Origin: Bradyrhizobium guangxiense
GTDB taxonomy: Bacteria > Pseudomonadota > Alphaproteobacteria > Rhizobiales > Xanthobacteraceae
NCBI RefSeq assembly: GCF_004114915.1
Contig: NZ_CP022219.1
Coordinates: forward strand, 186,001 to 250,000
Length of the DNA stretch: 64,000 bases
Direction of reading: 5' to 3'
The position numbers were made by a program, and so were the translations under genes. Every line of letters begins with the position of its first letter. Position 1 is the first letter of the stretch. Positions 29,398 through 38,723 of this stretch are shown one piece after another. The notes beneath the pieces are model-generated. The model was not told where the DNA came from. It did not search any database and saw only the letters and a list, made by a program, of their open reading frames with translations.

Positions 29398-29495
29398 GGC
29401 CGAAACGCGAACGCCACCTGGCTGGTCGGGACGGGGCGGGCGACGTGTCCGCCGCCGCGGGTTTGGCAACGGCAGACGAGCCGAGTGAGGCGCGA

Positions 29496-30470
29496 TCATT
29501 CGATCACTTCGTCCGCGGACGCCACGAGGGAGTCGGGCAAGCGCAGGCCGAGCTTCCCGGCGGTTTGCAAATTGAGGACCATTTCGAACTTCGTCGGTCG
29601 CTCGATCGGCAAGTCCGCCGGTCGTGCTCCCTTGAGGATGCGGTCCACATACGAGGCCAGCCGGTGGTACGAATCGGAGAGCTTCGGTCCGTACGTGCAG
29701 AGCGCGCCGCTTCGGGCAAAGATCGGCCAGCCCGAAATGACCGGCGCCCGATGTTGCATGGCAAACTCGATGATCCTGCTTCGCGATTGAATGGCAAAGC
29801 CGTCCGCGAACAGCGAGATCGCTTGCGGAGGGTTCAGTTTCATGGCCGCGAATGCCGAGACGAGTTGGTCCTCGGTTGCCGTGCCGAAGAAGTCGGTTGC
29901 CACGCCAAGCCTCTTGGCCGTTTCCTCCGAATAGATGCGCTCGATCTGGGAGCCCGGGTGTTCGGGGTTTCCGATGATGGCAACGCGCTGCAGGCCCGGG
30001 ACCGCGTCTCGCAGGATCTGCAGGCGCTTGGCGTTCAGTTCGGCCGCCATGAAGGTGAGGCCCGACATGTTGCCGCCCGGATGCGAAAGGCTTTGGGCGA
30101 GGCCCGCGATGACGGGGTCTCCGCTGAAGACATAGACCGTCGGGGTCGGCAGCTTCAGCTCGTTGACCACGGCGACCGCAGATCCCTGGACAACCAGGAC
30201 GTCGACCGGCTTTCGCACCAACTCCGCGGCAAGCGCCGGTACGCGCGTCGGATCGTCGTCACCATAGCGATAGGTGATTTCCAGATTCCCGTTCTCGACA
30301 TAGCCAAGTCCGTCGAGAGCCGCTCTGAAGACCTCGACAAAGGGCGCGAGGCTCGCTTCTCGCTGAGCCGTCAGAAACCCTATCCGAAACGGCTTGCCCG
30401 CCGCCATTAACCGCTGCGGCGCGGCTAACGCGAAACCAGCACTGCAAAACAGAAACGCGCGTCGGTCCAT
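29496..30470 (-). CDS. Orphan ABC substrate-binding protein, PF04392 type (2)
   Basis: The 324-residue protein has a leader (MDRRAFLFCSAGFALAAPQRLMAAG; one arginine pair, possibly Tat or Sec) and the same family pattern as the protein at 27194: FRIGFLTAQREASLAPFVEVF, DVLVVQGSAVAVVNEL, GNPEHPGSQIERIYSEETAKR, ILKGARPADLPIERPTKFEM and ASADEVIE. The two proteins are clearly paralogous but divergent. No transporter partner is nearby. The ligand is unknown. Confidence 0.9.
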   Translation of the reverse strand: MDRRAFLFCSAGFALAAPQRLMAAGKPFRIGFLTAQREASLAPFVEVFRAALDGLGYVENGNLEITYRYGDDDPTRVPALAAELVRKPVDVLVVQGSAVAVVNELKLPTPTVYVFSGDPVIAGLAQSLSHPGGNMSGLTFMAAELNAKRLQILRDAVPGLQRVAIIGNPEHPGSQIERIYSEETAKRLGVATDFFGTATEDQLVSAFAAMKLNPPQAISLFADGFAIQSRSRIIEFAMQHRAPVISGWPIFARSGALCTYGPKLSDSYHRLASYVDRILKGARPADLPIERPTKFEMVLNLQTAGKLGLRLPDSLVASADEVIE

Positions 30471-30599
30471 CTGGCCGCCTCCACGGCAGCCGCCAGCTTA
30501 GCCGCATTTGCCCACGTCATCCAGTCACGCCGCCCGGCCACTGATGACGGATACCGCAACGGCTCGGCTCATTGAACAGGCCGCCGGAGCGTCACCCCG

Positions 30600-31820
30600 T
30601 CAGGCCGCTGCGCGGCCGAGGTCGAGTGTCGGCCTACGCCGCGTCGGAAAGCTCAGCGCCACCGCGACGGCGGCGAGCCCGATCGCGAAGGAGCCCACGT
30701 GCAGCCACGTGTAGCGCTGGAAATTGTCGAACACGAGCCCGCCGGCCCATGGCCCGAGCGCCATGCCGAGGCTGGCGAAGGCCGACACCGCGCCGAACAC
30801 GGTGCCCATGATGCGCGCGCCGAAGAACTCGCGGACCAGCACGGCATAGAGCGGCATCCCCCCGCCATAGGCGAGGCCGAACACCACCGAGAGCGCGTAG
30901 AACTCGCCGAGCTGGGCCACCGCGAGATAGGTCGCGATGCACATCGCCTGCACGAGGAGGCCGCCGACCAGCACGGGCTTTGCACCGATCCGATCGGCGA
31001 GCGCGCCCAGCAGCAGGCGCCCGCCGAGGCCCGAGACGCCGGCGACGCTGTAGACCGTCACCGCCGTGAGCGGGGCGATACCGCACACCATCGCATAGGA
31101 CACCATGTGGAAGATCGGGCCGGAATGCGCCGCGCAGCAGGCGAAATGCGCCGCCGCCAGCACGACGAATTGCGGCGTGCGCAGCGCCTGCGCTGCGGTC
31201 AGCTCGACGTCCGGCGCTGCGCCCGCAGGGGTGGTGCCGGTCGCTGCCGGCGCCGGGCGCACCAGGAAGCAGGTGGGGATCAGCAGCGCCCACGAAGCGA
31301 TGCCGATCACCAGCATCGCGGTGCGCCAGTCATAGGCCGTGATCAGCCAGCTCGCGGTCGGCGCAATCGTCACCGGCGACACGCCCATGCCGGCGGAAAC
31401 CAGCGCCACGGCGAGGCTCCGGTTCTTGTCGATCCAGGCGCTCGCGAGCGCCATCATCGGCGCGTAGAAGCTGCCGGCGGCAATGCCGATCAAGACGCCG
31501 AAGCAAAGCTGGAACTGCCACAGGCTTGTCGCCTGGCTCGCCGTGACGAGGCCCAGCCCCAGCAGAACGGTGCCTGCGAGAACCACGATGCGGGTGCCGA
31601 ACCGGTCCGACAGCGTGCCCCACAGGAACGCGGCAAATCCCATGCAGAGGAAATCCAGCGTCGCCGCCGCCGACACGCCGGCGCGCGACCAGCCCATCGC
31701 TTCCGAGATCGGCTGCAAGAACACCGCCAGCGACAGCATCGTGCCGACCCCGACACAAGTCATCAGCGCCCCCGCGGCGACAACGACCCAGCCATAGTCG
31801 AAGCGTGACGGCTTGCTCAT
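30600..31820 (-). CDS. MFS transporter
   Basis: The start is placed at ATG 31820 (MSKPSRFDYGWVVVAAGALMTC), which opens directly into helix 1; a frame start at 31919 adds a non-membrane stretch. The 406-residue protein has twelve helices and the loop 2-3 motif LWGTLSDRFGTRIVVLAG, repeated in the second half as GRLLLGALADRIGAKPVLVGG. It resembles the monocarboxylate/oxalate-formate antiporter-like MFS group (DYGWVVVAAG). The substrate is unknown. It is divergent from the serine hydrolase gene at 32002. Confidence 0.92.
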   Translation of the reverse strand: MSKPSRFDYGWVVVAAGALMTCVGVGTMLSLAVFLQPISEAMGWSRAGVSAAATLDFLCMGFAAFLWGTLSDRFGTRIVVLAGTVLLGLGLVTASQATSLWQFQLCFGVLIGIAAGSFYAPMMALASAWIDKNRSLAVALVSAGMGVSPVTIAPTASWLITAYDWRTAMLVIGIASWALLIPTCFLVRPAPAATGTTPAGAAPDVELTAAQALRTPQFVVLAAAHFACCAAHSGPIFHMVSYAMVCGIAPLTAVTVYSVAGVSGLGGRLLLGALADRIGAKPVLVGGLLVQAMCIATYLAVAQLGEFYALSVVFGLAYGGGMPLYAVLVREFFGARIMGTVFGAVSAFASLGMALGPWAGGLVFDNFQRYTWLHVGSFAIGLAAVAVALSFPTRRRPTLDLGRAAA

Positions 31821-32001
31821 GCGTTTCCTCGCGCTCTTGGTCTTGTTGATGGTGCGCAGGAGGGATGGTGGCTCATCTGCCGCGCGAGAGCAAGGCGGGT
31901 TGCCACCGCAGGCTGACACAGTCTGCTTGCAGTGGTAGTCTGCCGCCCGTCAGCGGCCTGCAATGCAAGCGCACACACCAACGTGCGAGGAGGCAAGTGC
32001 C

Positions 32002-33294
32002 ATGAAATGGGGAACGCTGCGTGGGTGCTGCAGGCTGTTCTTGCCCGCCATTTTCGCTGCCGCGGTCTGCGCGCCCTCGGCATGCGCGCAGGATGTGCGA
32101 AGCGCCCCCGCCGAGCCGGGACCGGTCTTTTCGGATAGCGGCCCCGATGCCGATATCTACGGCGCGGCCGAGGGCTATCCCGTCGGTGCGCGGGGAGCCG
32201 CGCCCCAGCTCGACAAGCTCGTCGGCGTCTACAGCCATTTCGGCGAGATCTATCCCTCGCGTCCGATCGGTCGCGCGACCGCGCCCTGGCAATTCAAGCG
32301 CGCGCCGGAGCCGTCGATCGCCTACAGCTTCGGCACCGAACGGCTGAGCATCGCGGACTATCTCAAGCGCAACCCGGTGACGGGACTGCTGATCGCCAGG
32401 GACGGCACCATCCTCTACGAGCACTATCAATATGCGCGGACCGACCACGACCGCTTCGTCTCGCAGTCCATGGCCAAGACGCTGGTGGCCATGCTGGTCG
32501 GGATCGCAGTCTCGGAGGGACGGATCAAGTCGATCGACGAGCTCGCCGCGACCTATGTCCCCGGCCTTGCCGGCACGGAATATGGCAACACATCCATCCG
32601 CGCCCTGTTGAACATGTCGTCGGGCGTCGAATTCTCGGAAGTCTATGATGGGCACGACGACATCGCCCGGCTTGGGCGAGCCTTGTTCGCCGAAGAGCCC
32701 AAAGACGCCACCGCCGTCGTCGCGCAATTCAACACCCGAACCGCACCGCCGGGGACGAGATGGCACTATGCCAGCGTTGAAACCGAGATCCTCGGCCTGG
32801 TCCTGCGCGCCGCCACGGCGACGCCGGTTGCGGACTATCTGCACGACCGGATCTGGGACCCGATCGGCGCCGAGGCGGATGCCTCGTGGGCGATCGACGG
32901 CAGCGGGCAGGAGATTGCCTTTTGCTGCTTCAACGCGACCTTGCGCGACTATGCGCGCCTGGCCCGATTGCTCGCCCATGACGGCGCCTGGGAAGGTCGT
33001 CAATTGATCCCCCGGCAATGGCTGCTCGATGCCACGACCGTCAGGCCGGAGGATGGCCATCTCGCCCCGCGCGTGGCCACGCCCTATTTCGGCTATGGCT
33101 ATCAGGTATGGCTCCTCCCCGGCGAGCAGCGCAGATTTGCCCTGCTCGGCATCCGCGGCCAGGTCATCCTGGTCGATCCAGCCTCCAAGCTCGTCATGGT
33201 GCACACGGCCGTTCGCCAAAAGCCGTCCGAGCCGGGCGCCCTCAGGGAGCCGCTCGCATTGTGGTTCGCCGTGCTTCAGCAGCTCGGGCAATGA
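32002..33294 (+). CDS. Secreted serine hydrolase of the beta-lactamase/PBP-like family
   Basis: Start ATG 32002 has GAGGAGG 10-16 bases upstream. The 430-residue protein has a signal peptide (cleavage after ACAQ near residue 30) and a class C beta-lactamase-like fold: Ser156-Met-Ala-Lys159 as the SxxK catalytic motif, Tyr256-Ala-Ser258 as the YxN/S motif, and a late LLGIRGQVILVDP strand where an HxG/KTG motif would stand (here RGQ). Members of this family are often esterases or peptidases, so beta-lactam resistance should not be assumed. It is divergent from the MFS gene and followed by the broken TPR gene. Confidence 0.88.
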   Translation: MKWGTLRGCCRLFLPAIFAAAVCAPSACAQDVRSAPAEPGPVFSDSGPDADIYGAAEGYPVGARGAAPQLDKLVGVYSHFGEIYPSRPIGRATAPWQFKRAPEPSIAYSFGTERLSIADYLKRNPVTGLLIARDGTILYEHYQYARTDHDRFVSQSMAKTLVAMLVGIAVSEGRIKSIDELAATYVPGLAGTEYGNTSIRALLNMSSGVEFSEVYDGHDDIARLGRALFAEEPKDATAVVAQFNTRTAPPGTRWHYASVETEILGLVLRAATATPVADYLHDRIWDPIGAEADASWAIDGSGQEIAFCCFNATLRDYARLARLLAHDGAWEGRQLIPRQWLLDATTVRPEDGHLAPRVATPYFGYGYQVWLLPGEQRRFALLGIRGQVILVDPASKLVMVHTAVRQKPSEPGALREPLALWFAVLQQLGQ

Positions 33295-33467
33295 TGGTGG
33301 GGTGGCGTCCGCCGGCATACAGCCGCGCCGTCGCGCGCTGATCGCGTTCGTCCTCCTGACCGTCCGTGATGGACCGGTCGGCGCCGCGGCTGCATTGAAC
33401 CTGTCCGGCTTCCGGGAGCACCAACGGCGCGTAGGTCGCCGATGTCGCGGCGACGAGGGAAGGCGCG

Positions 33468-34430
33468 ATGAAGGCTCTGAAAGCATAGATCTGTGTTGCG
33501 ATCACGGCGCTTGCCCTGAGCCTGTCGTTCGGCGCGCCGTCGCACGCCGAAGACGGCGAGACGGAGGCGCTCACGCGGCAGATGAAGGAGCTTTATCGGG
33601 CCGGGAAATACGCGGAAGCGCTGCCGCTGGCCCAGAAGTCTCTGACCCTTCACGAAAAGGAGTTCGGCCCTGACGATGCCCGCGTCGCGATGCCGCTGAG
33701 CGACCTCGGCACGATCCATCACAATCTCGGCCAATCCGCCGTTGCCGAGCCACTGTACAGGCGCGCGCTGGCCATCCGCGAGAAGACACTCGGTCCGGAT
33801 CACGCGGAAGTCGCAATGGTGCTGAACAATCTCGGTGATCTCTACCGCGCGGAAAGGCGTTACGCGGAAGCGGAGCCGCTCCTGAAGCGATCGATCGCGA
33901 TCGACGAGAAGGTGCTCGATTCCGACGATCCGTCCATCGTGTTGCCGCTGTGCAATCTCGGCGCCGTCTACAGCAGCCAGGGCCGCTACGACCAGGCCGA
34001 GCCGCTGTTCGAGCGGGGCCTCGCCGTGCTGCAGGAAGCGCTCGGCCCCGACGATCCCGACGCTACGGTGCTGATGAACAATTTGGCCGACACCTACACC
34101 CAGCAGCATCGCTACGCCGATGCAGAGCGGCTGCTGCAGCGGTCGATGGCCGTGACCGAGAAGGCGTATGGCGCCGATCATCCCGACATCGCGCAGGCGC
34201 TGAACAATCTGGGTGCGCTCTATGGGCGCCAGGGACGCAACGCCGAGGCCGAGCAGCTGTTCAAGCGGTCGGTCGCCATTTTCGAGAAAACCTTCGGCCC
34301 CGATCATCCGGATCTTGCTGCTGTCCTCGACAATCTCGCCAGTCTCTACAACGATCAAGGCCGCCATGCCGACGCCGAGCAAGTCCTGAAGCGGTCGACG
34401 GCCATCAGAGGGAAGACAAAGCCGATCTGA
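33468..34430 (+). pseudogene. TPR-repeat secreted protein interrupted by an amber codon in its signal peptide
   Basis: ATG 33468 follows a good ribosome site (GAGGGAAGG). It opens MKALKA, then TAG at 33486-33488, then in the same frame ICVAITALALSLSFGAPSHAED, which completes an ordinary signal peptide, and runs on without stops to 34430. The only later ATG (33582) would drop the signal peptide, giving a 282-residue protein of kinesin-light-chain-type 42-residue TPR repeats (GPDHAEVAMVLNNLGDLYR and similar, about six units). So either one base change (for example TGG or CAG to TAG) inactivated secretion, or the truncated cytosolic form is used, or the base is a sequencing error. The repeats resemble those of the TPR-CHAT protein at 45550, but no CHAT domain follows. 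Confidence 0.8.
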
Positions 34431-34498
34431 GCAGGTCGGCAAAGCCGGTCGAGACGTCCTTGGTGTGAGGATCATCAGCGGATCGCGTTGAGGGGACC

Positions 34499-35029
34499 AT
34501 GACGAAGCCTGCAAGACTGCTCCAACTTGTCGTCGCCCTGACGTGGCTCGGATTGTCTGCCGCAACCGCGGCCGGCGGCCCATCGAAGGACATGTGGAGC
34601 GGCGCATGGACGTTCGAAATGGACCGCCAGGATCGGCCATGGCTCGTCTTTTCCGACCCCCGCGGCAAGACGGTATTCCGCATCGGCTGCGGCTCGCGTT
34701 TCGAACTGGATGCGGTCTATCCGGGCAACGCGCCGATAGAGGACCATACCGAGGCCTCGATCACGATCGGCAACGGCAAGACGCAGATGGATTTCGCCGG
34801 CTTCACATACGCCGGTCCCGGGTCGTTCCCGCCGAGGACCTCGATGTTCAACCAGGCGGACCTTGGTCATCCCGGCCTTGCCGATGATCAATGGCGCGTG
34901 CTGGAAGACCGCGTCCTTGATCTCCTGGCGTCCGGGCGGCCCCTGAGGGTCTCCGCCGAAAGCAAAAGCTACGTGCTGCCGCCGATCAAGGCACCGCGGT
35001 GGCGCACGCGCTTTCAAAAGATCTGCTGA
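34499..35029 (+). CDS. Secreted hypothetical protein
   Basis: ATG 34499 lies after GAGGGGACC. The 176-residue protein has a signal peptide (MTKPARLLQLVVALTWLGLS..., cleavage near ATAAG). The mature part has one internal cysteine (RIGCGSRFEL) and one at the C-terminus (FQKIC), which may pair. It looks beta-rich (WTFEMDRQDRPWLVFSDPRG). I cannot assign a family. It follows the broken TPR gene by 68 bases on the same strand and may share its transcript. Confidence 0.75.
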   Translation: MTKPARLLQLVVALTWLGLSAATAAGGPSKDMWSGAWTFEMDRQDRPWLVFSDPRGKTVFRIGCGSRFELDAVYPGNAPIEDHTEASITIGNGKTQMDFAGFTYAGPGSFPPRTSMFNQADLGHPGLADDQWRVLEDRVLDLLASGRPLRVSAESKSYVLPPIKAPRWRTRFQKIC

Positions 35030-35217
35030 CGCTGGCTGCGGGCAGGCGGGGCGCGCGCCTCCTCCGTGGCGGTTTTTTTATCGCATTGATGGCTTCGATC
35101 ATGTCGGCCCCGACGGGGCTCGATCGTCCTGGGATGGACATGTCCCGCACGAGCCGTGCATGGATCCCGAAACGACTGAATCGATGTCACCCGGGCCGTC
35201 GAAATCGAACTGGAGCA

Positions 35218-35637
35218 ATGCCCATGAGGATCACCGTCCAAACCACCGTTGCAGCCCCCATCGATCGGGTCTGGCACGCCTATACGACGCCCGCCGACAT
35301 CGTGAAGTGGAATGCGGCCTCCGACGACTGGCATACGACCAGCGCGACGGTCGACCTGCGGGAAGGCGGCGCCTTCTCGTCCCGCATGGAAGCCAAGGAC
35401 GGCAGCATGGGCTTCGACTTCGCCGGCACCTACACCAAAATCGTCGAGCACAAGCGGATCGAATATTCGTTCGGCGATCGCAAGGCTGAGGTCGAGTTCG
35501 TGCCGGGGGCGGAGGGCGTTGTCGTCCGCGTCGTCTTCGATGCCGAAACGACGCACTCGGTCGAGCAGCAGCAAGGCGGTTGGCAGGCGATCCTCGACAG
35601 TTTCGCCCGGTACGTCGAGGCGAAGCCGAAGGTGTGA
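35218..35637 (+). CDS. SRPBCC/AHSA1-type protein
   Basis: Start ATG 35218 (or 35224 two codons later). The 139-residue protein is a typical AHSA1-like START/Bet v1 domain: ITVQTTVAAPIDRVWHAYTTPADIVKWNAASDD at the start, GGAFSSRMEAKDGSMGFDF in the middle and GGWQAILDSFARYVE at the end. Members bind hydrophobic ligands or act as polyketide-cyclase-like proteins; no specific role can be given. The 3' end is followed after 8 bases by a perfect 12-bp hairpin. Confidence 0.88.
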   Translation: MPMRITVQTTVAAPIDRVWHAYTTPADIVKWNAASDDWHTTSATVDLREGGAFSSRMEAKDGSMGFDFAGTYTKIVEHKRIEYSFGDRKAEVEFVPGAEGVVVRVVFDAETTHSVEQQQGGWQAILDSFARYVEAKPKV

Positions 35638-35645
35638 TCGATCAG

Positions 35646-35683
35646 AAGTCGATGGGCTTCGCTACTGCTTCGCCCATCGACTT
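35646..35683. terminator. Perfect 12-bp hairpin between convergent genes
   Basis: AAGTCGATGGGC, a 14-base loop, then GCCCATCGACTT lies between the ends of the SRPBCC and alpha/beta hydrolase genes. There is no long T run on either side, so it may act as a bidirectional terminator or RNA-protecting structure. Confidence 0.55.
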
Positions 35684-35694
35684 GCTCGGTTATC

Positions 35695-36498
35695 TCACGC
35701 TGCCTTGGTCAACACGTCCGTCAACCAATCCGGCTCGACGATCATGACCGAGTGTCCGGACGTCGTGTTTTCGAGGACGGTCCAGGAGCTGTCCGCCTTG
35801 CACTCCGCCGCCGCCTTGTCCATGGCAGCCGCCTGGAATTTCGGCAGGCGGATGTAGGTCTTCTTGGCGATCTTTTCGCGCGCGCCGGTGAGCTTGACCG
35901 GCTGCAGGAATGTGCCGATCGGGTGTGGAGTGACCTTCGACAACACCCAGGCGACGTCCTTCGGGTCGCTGAAGGCATTCGGCGGAAGCGCCTTGGGCGC
36001 CGGACGGCTGATCGCGCCTTCTTCGATCGGGAAAGGGACCAGGTCCCGGAATGCCTGGCCGTCCGCGGGCTTGATGGCATCGACCCAGACGATGGACGAC
36101 ACCCGGCTTCCGATGCGTTCGAGCGCGCCTGATGCCGGACAGCCGCCATAGGAATGCGCGACGAGGCAAATGTCCGTCAGGTCCTCCCATTCGACCAGAT
36201 TGGCGATGTCGGTGATGTGGGTGTCGAGGGTGATGTCCTTGTTCAGAAGGTGTGAGCGCTCAGCCAATCCTGTCAGCGTCAGCGCATAGACGCGATGCCC
36301 CTGCTTCTGCAGGCGTTCCGTGACGCGATGCCAGGACCATGCCCCGTAATACGCGCCGGGAACGAGCACATAGGTTCTTTGCGGCGTCTGTGCGCGGGCC
36401 GGGGCGATGAAGGCCCCTGACGCGATCGCAGAGGCTGAACCAACCGAAGCGCCAAGGCTGCCGATGAGTCTGCGACGGGTGATGCTTGAACGGATCAT
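35695..36498 (-). CDS. Secreted alpha/beta hydrolase with Tat-like leader
   Basis: Start ATG 36498 gives a leader MIRSSITRRRLIGSLGASVG with a twin-arginine motif, cleavage near ARAQT, and 267 residues in all. The alpha/beta hydrolase core shows YVLVPGAYYGAWSWHRV (oxyanion region), the nucleophile elbow CLVAHSYGG and the terminal TSGHSVMIVEPDW histidine. This is the EstC/pyrethroid-hydrolase-like branch of small esterases. The substrate is unknown. It should fold in the cytosol and be exported by Tat. Confidence 0.9.
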   Translation of the reverse strand: MIRSSITRRRLIGSLGASVGSASAIASGAFIAPARAQTPQRTYVLVPGAYYGAWSWHRVTERLQKQGHRVYALTLTGLAERSHLLNKDITLDTHITDIANLVEWEDLTDICLVAHSYGGCPASGALERIGSRVSSIVWVDAIKPADGQAFRDLVPFPIEEGAISRPAPKALPPNAFSDPKDVAWVLSKVTPHPIGTFLQPVKLTGAREKIAKKTYIRLPKFQAAAMDKAAAECKADSSWTVLENTTSGHSVMIVEPDWLTDVLTKAA

Positions 36499-36663
36499 GA
36501 AATAACTCCGTTGGATCGAATGATTGATATTTGAAAAAAATTGCACGTGCCTGATCGTGCTGGCTTATCCGGCCGGCTGCGATGACGGCATCATGCTCCC
36601 GTTTTGCCCGGCGGGTCAAACGAATTTCGGCAAATCGAAAAACGCAAATGGAAACAACGCGCC

Positions 36664-36689
36664 CGCTACTGTGCATGGGGTTGTTTTCG
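36664..36689 (+). repeat. 26-base exact repeat, copy 1
   Basis: This segment starts CGCTACTGTGCATGGG and ends GTTGTTTTCG. It is identical to 62569-62594, 26 kb away, although the surrounding sequences differ. It lies in the 300-base gap between lepA and the hydrolase gene (36499-36798), in which I see no gene. Confidence 0.75.
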
Positions 36690-36706
36690 ACATTTCGGCT
36701 TTTGCA

Positions 36707-36766
36707 GGTCCCGCATGGCGCGGGACCGGGCTGGTACCCCGCCGCCGTGCCAAGGCTTGACGGCGG
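36707..36766. other. Tandem GC hairpins downstream of lepA
   Basis: Two inverted repeats are visible: GGTCCCGC-N5-GCGGGACC (36707-36727) and CCGCCGT-N11-ACGGCGG (36742-36766). They follow the lepA stop on the minus strand. There is no T run, so an intrinsic terminator is not certain. Confidence 0.45.
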
Positions 36767-36798
36767 CGAACGTCGCGATGAAGGCCCGAGGCTCTACC

Positions 36799-38610
36799 TC
36801 AGCTATCGACCTTCAGCGCGGCAATGAAGGCCTCCTGCGGGATGTCGACCTTGCCGAACTGCCGCATCTTCTTCTTGCCTTCCTTCTGCTTCTCCAGAAG
36901 CTTACGCTTACGCGTGATGTCGCCGCCGTAGCACTTCGCCGTGACGTCCTTGCGCAACGCGCGCACTGTCTCGCGCGCGATCACCTTGCCGCCGATCGCC
37001 GCCTGGATCGGGATCTGGAACATGTGCGGCGGGATCAGCTCCTTCATCTTCTCGACCATGGCGCGGCCGCGCCCCTCCGCGCGGGTGCGGTGGACCAGCA
37101 TCGAGAGCGCATCGACCGGCTCGGCATTGACCAGGATCTGCATCTTGACGAGATCGGCCGGCTTGTAGTCGGTGAGATGATAGTCGAACGAGGCGTAACC
37201 CTTGGAGACCGACTTCAGGCGGTCGTAGAAATCGAACACGACCTCGTTGAGCGGCAGATCGTATTTCACCATGGCGCGGGAGCCGACGTAGGTGAGCTCC
37301 TTCTGCGAGCCGCGGCGGTCCTGGCACAGCTTCAGGACGCTGCCGAGATATTCGTCGGGCGTCATGATCGTCGCCTCGATCCAGGGCTCCTGGATCTCCT
37401 CGATCTTGACCACGTCGGGCATGTCGACGGGATTGTGGATCTCGATCTCGGTGCCGTCGGTGAGCTTCATCTTGTAGATGACGCTCGGTGCGGTCGCGAT
37501 CAGGTTGAGATCGAACTCGCGCGACAGCCGCTCCTGGATGATCTCGAGGTGCAACAGGCCGAGGAAGCCGCAGCGGAAGCCGAAGCCGAGCGCGGCCGAG
37601 GTCTCCATCTCGAATGAGAAGCTGGCGTCGTTGAGGCGCAGCTTGCCCATCGCAGCGCGCAGCGTCTCGAAGTCGTCGGCATCGACCGGGAACAGGCCGC
37701 AGAACACCACGGGGATCGCCGGCTTGAAGCCCGGCAGCATTTCGGTGACCGGCTTCCTGTCGTCGGTGATGGTGTCGCCGACGCGGGTGTCGGCGACTTC
37801 CTTGATCGCGGCGGTGATGAAACCGATCTCGCCCGGGCCGAGCTCCTCGACCTGCTGCATCTTCGGGGTGAAGAAGCCGACGCGCTCGACGTCATAGGCC
37901 GCGCCGGTGCCCATCATGCGCACGCGCTGGCCCTTCTTCATGGTGCCGTCGACGATGCGCACCAGCACGACGACGCCGAGATAGACGTCGTACCAGCTGT
38001 CGACCAGCAGCGCCTTCAGCGTCGCGTCGCGGTCGCCCTTGGGCGGCGGCAAGCGGGTGACGATGGCCTCCAGCACGTCGGGCACCCCGAGGCCGGTCTT
38101 GGCCGAGATCATCACGGCATCGGACGCATCAATGCCGATGACGTCCTCGATCTGCTGTTTGACCTTCTCGGGCTCGGCCGCGGGCAGGTCGACCTTGTTC
38201 AGGACCGGGACGATCTCATGATTATTGTCGAGCGCCTGGTAGACGTTGGCGAGCGTCTGCGCTTCGACGCCCTGGCTGGCGTCGACCACCAGAAGGGAAC
38301 CCTCGCACGCCGCCAGCGACCGCGACACCTCGTAGGCGAAGTCGACATGGCCGGGCGTGTCCATCAGGTTGAAGATGTAGTCCTTGCCGTCCTTGGCGCG
38401 GTATTGCAGGCGCACCGTCTGCGCCTTGATGGTAATGCCGCGCTCGCGCTCGATGTCCATGGAATCGAGCACCTGCTCCTTGCCCGCCATCTCGCGGTCG
38501 GAGAGGCCGCCGGTCATCTGGATCAGGCGGTCGGCCAGCGTCGATTTGCCATGGTCGATATGGGCGACGATGGAGAAATTGCGGATGTTGGAGATGGGGA
38601 CGGTCGTCAT
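36799..38610 (-). CDS. lepA: Elongation factor 4 (LepA)
   Basis: The start is placed at ATG 38610 ([20 protein letters not shown]), giving 603 residues, the family length. The translational GTPase motifs are intact: G1 [11 protein letters not shown]3 [14 protein letters not shown] and G4 [10 protein letters not shown]. Domain II and the LepA-specific C-terminal domain follow, ending [23 protein letters not shown] sequence. LepA acts on ribosomes, promoting back-translocation or initiation-related steps under stress. It is divergent from the glycosyltransferase gene. Confidence 0.98.
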   Translation of the reverse strand: MTTVPISNIRNFSIVAHIDHGKSTLADRLIQMTGGLSDREMAGKEQVLDSMDIERERGITIKAQTVRLQYRAKDGKDYIFNLMDTPGHVDFAYEVSRSLAACEGSLLVVDASQGVEAQTLANVYQALDNNHEIVPVLNKVDLPAAEPEKVKQQIEDVIGIDASDAVMISAKTGLGVPDVLEAIVTRLPPPKGDRDATLKALLVDSWYDVYLGVVVLVRIVDGTMKKGQRVRMMGTGAAYDVERVGFFTPKMQQVEELGPGEIGFITAAIKEVADTRVGDTITDDRKPVTEMLPGFKPAIPVVFCGLFPVDADDFETLRAAMGKLRLNDASFSFEMETSAALGFGFRCGFLGLLHLEIIQERLSREFDLNLIATAPSVIYKMKLTDGTEIEIHNPVDMPDVVKIEEIQEPWIEATIMTPDEYLGSVLKLCQDRRGSQKELTYVGSRAMVKYDLPLNEVVFDFYDRLKSVSKGYASFDYHLTDYKPADLVKMQILVNAEPVDALSMLVHRTRAEGRGRAMVEKMKELIPPHMFQIPIQAAIGGKVIARETVRALRKDVTAKCYGGDITRKRKLLEKQKEGKKKMRQFGKVDIPQEAFIAALKVDS

Positions 38611-38723
38611 GGGCGCGGGATACCACTCACATCCCCGTGCGGCAACCATATTGCTGTATTTTCAGGGCCTTTGTTCACGCCAAGCTGATTCCACGATCGC
38701 CCAAAACGCGCTAGGCAACCGCC

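Noticed and set aside
32002..33294. Beta-lactam resistance gene
   Set aside because: SxxK and YxS motifs are present but the KTG-type motif is not; the family is mostly esterases and peptidases, so resistance is not supported.
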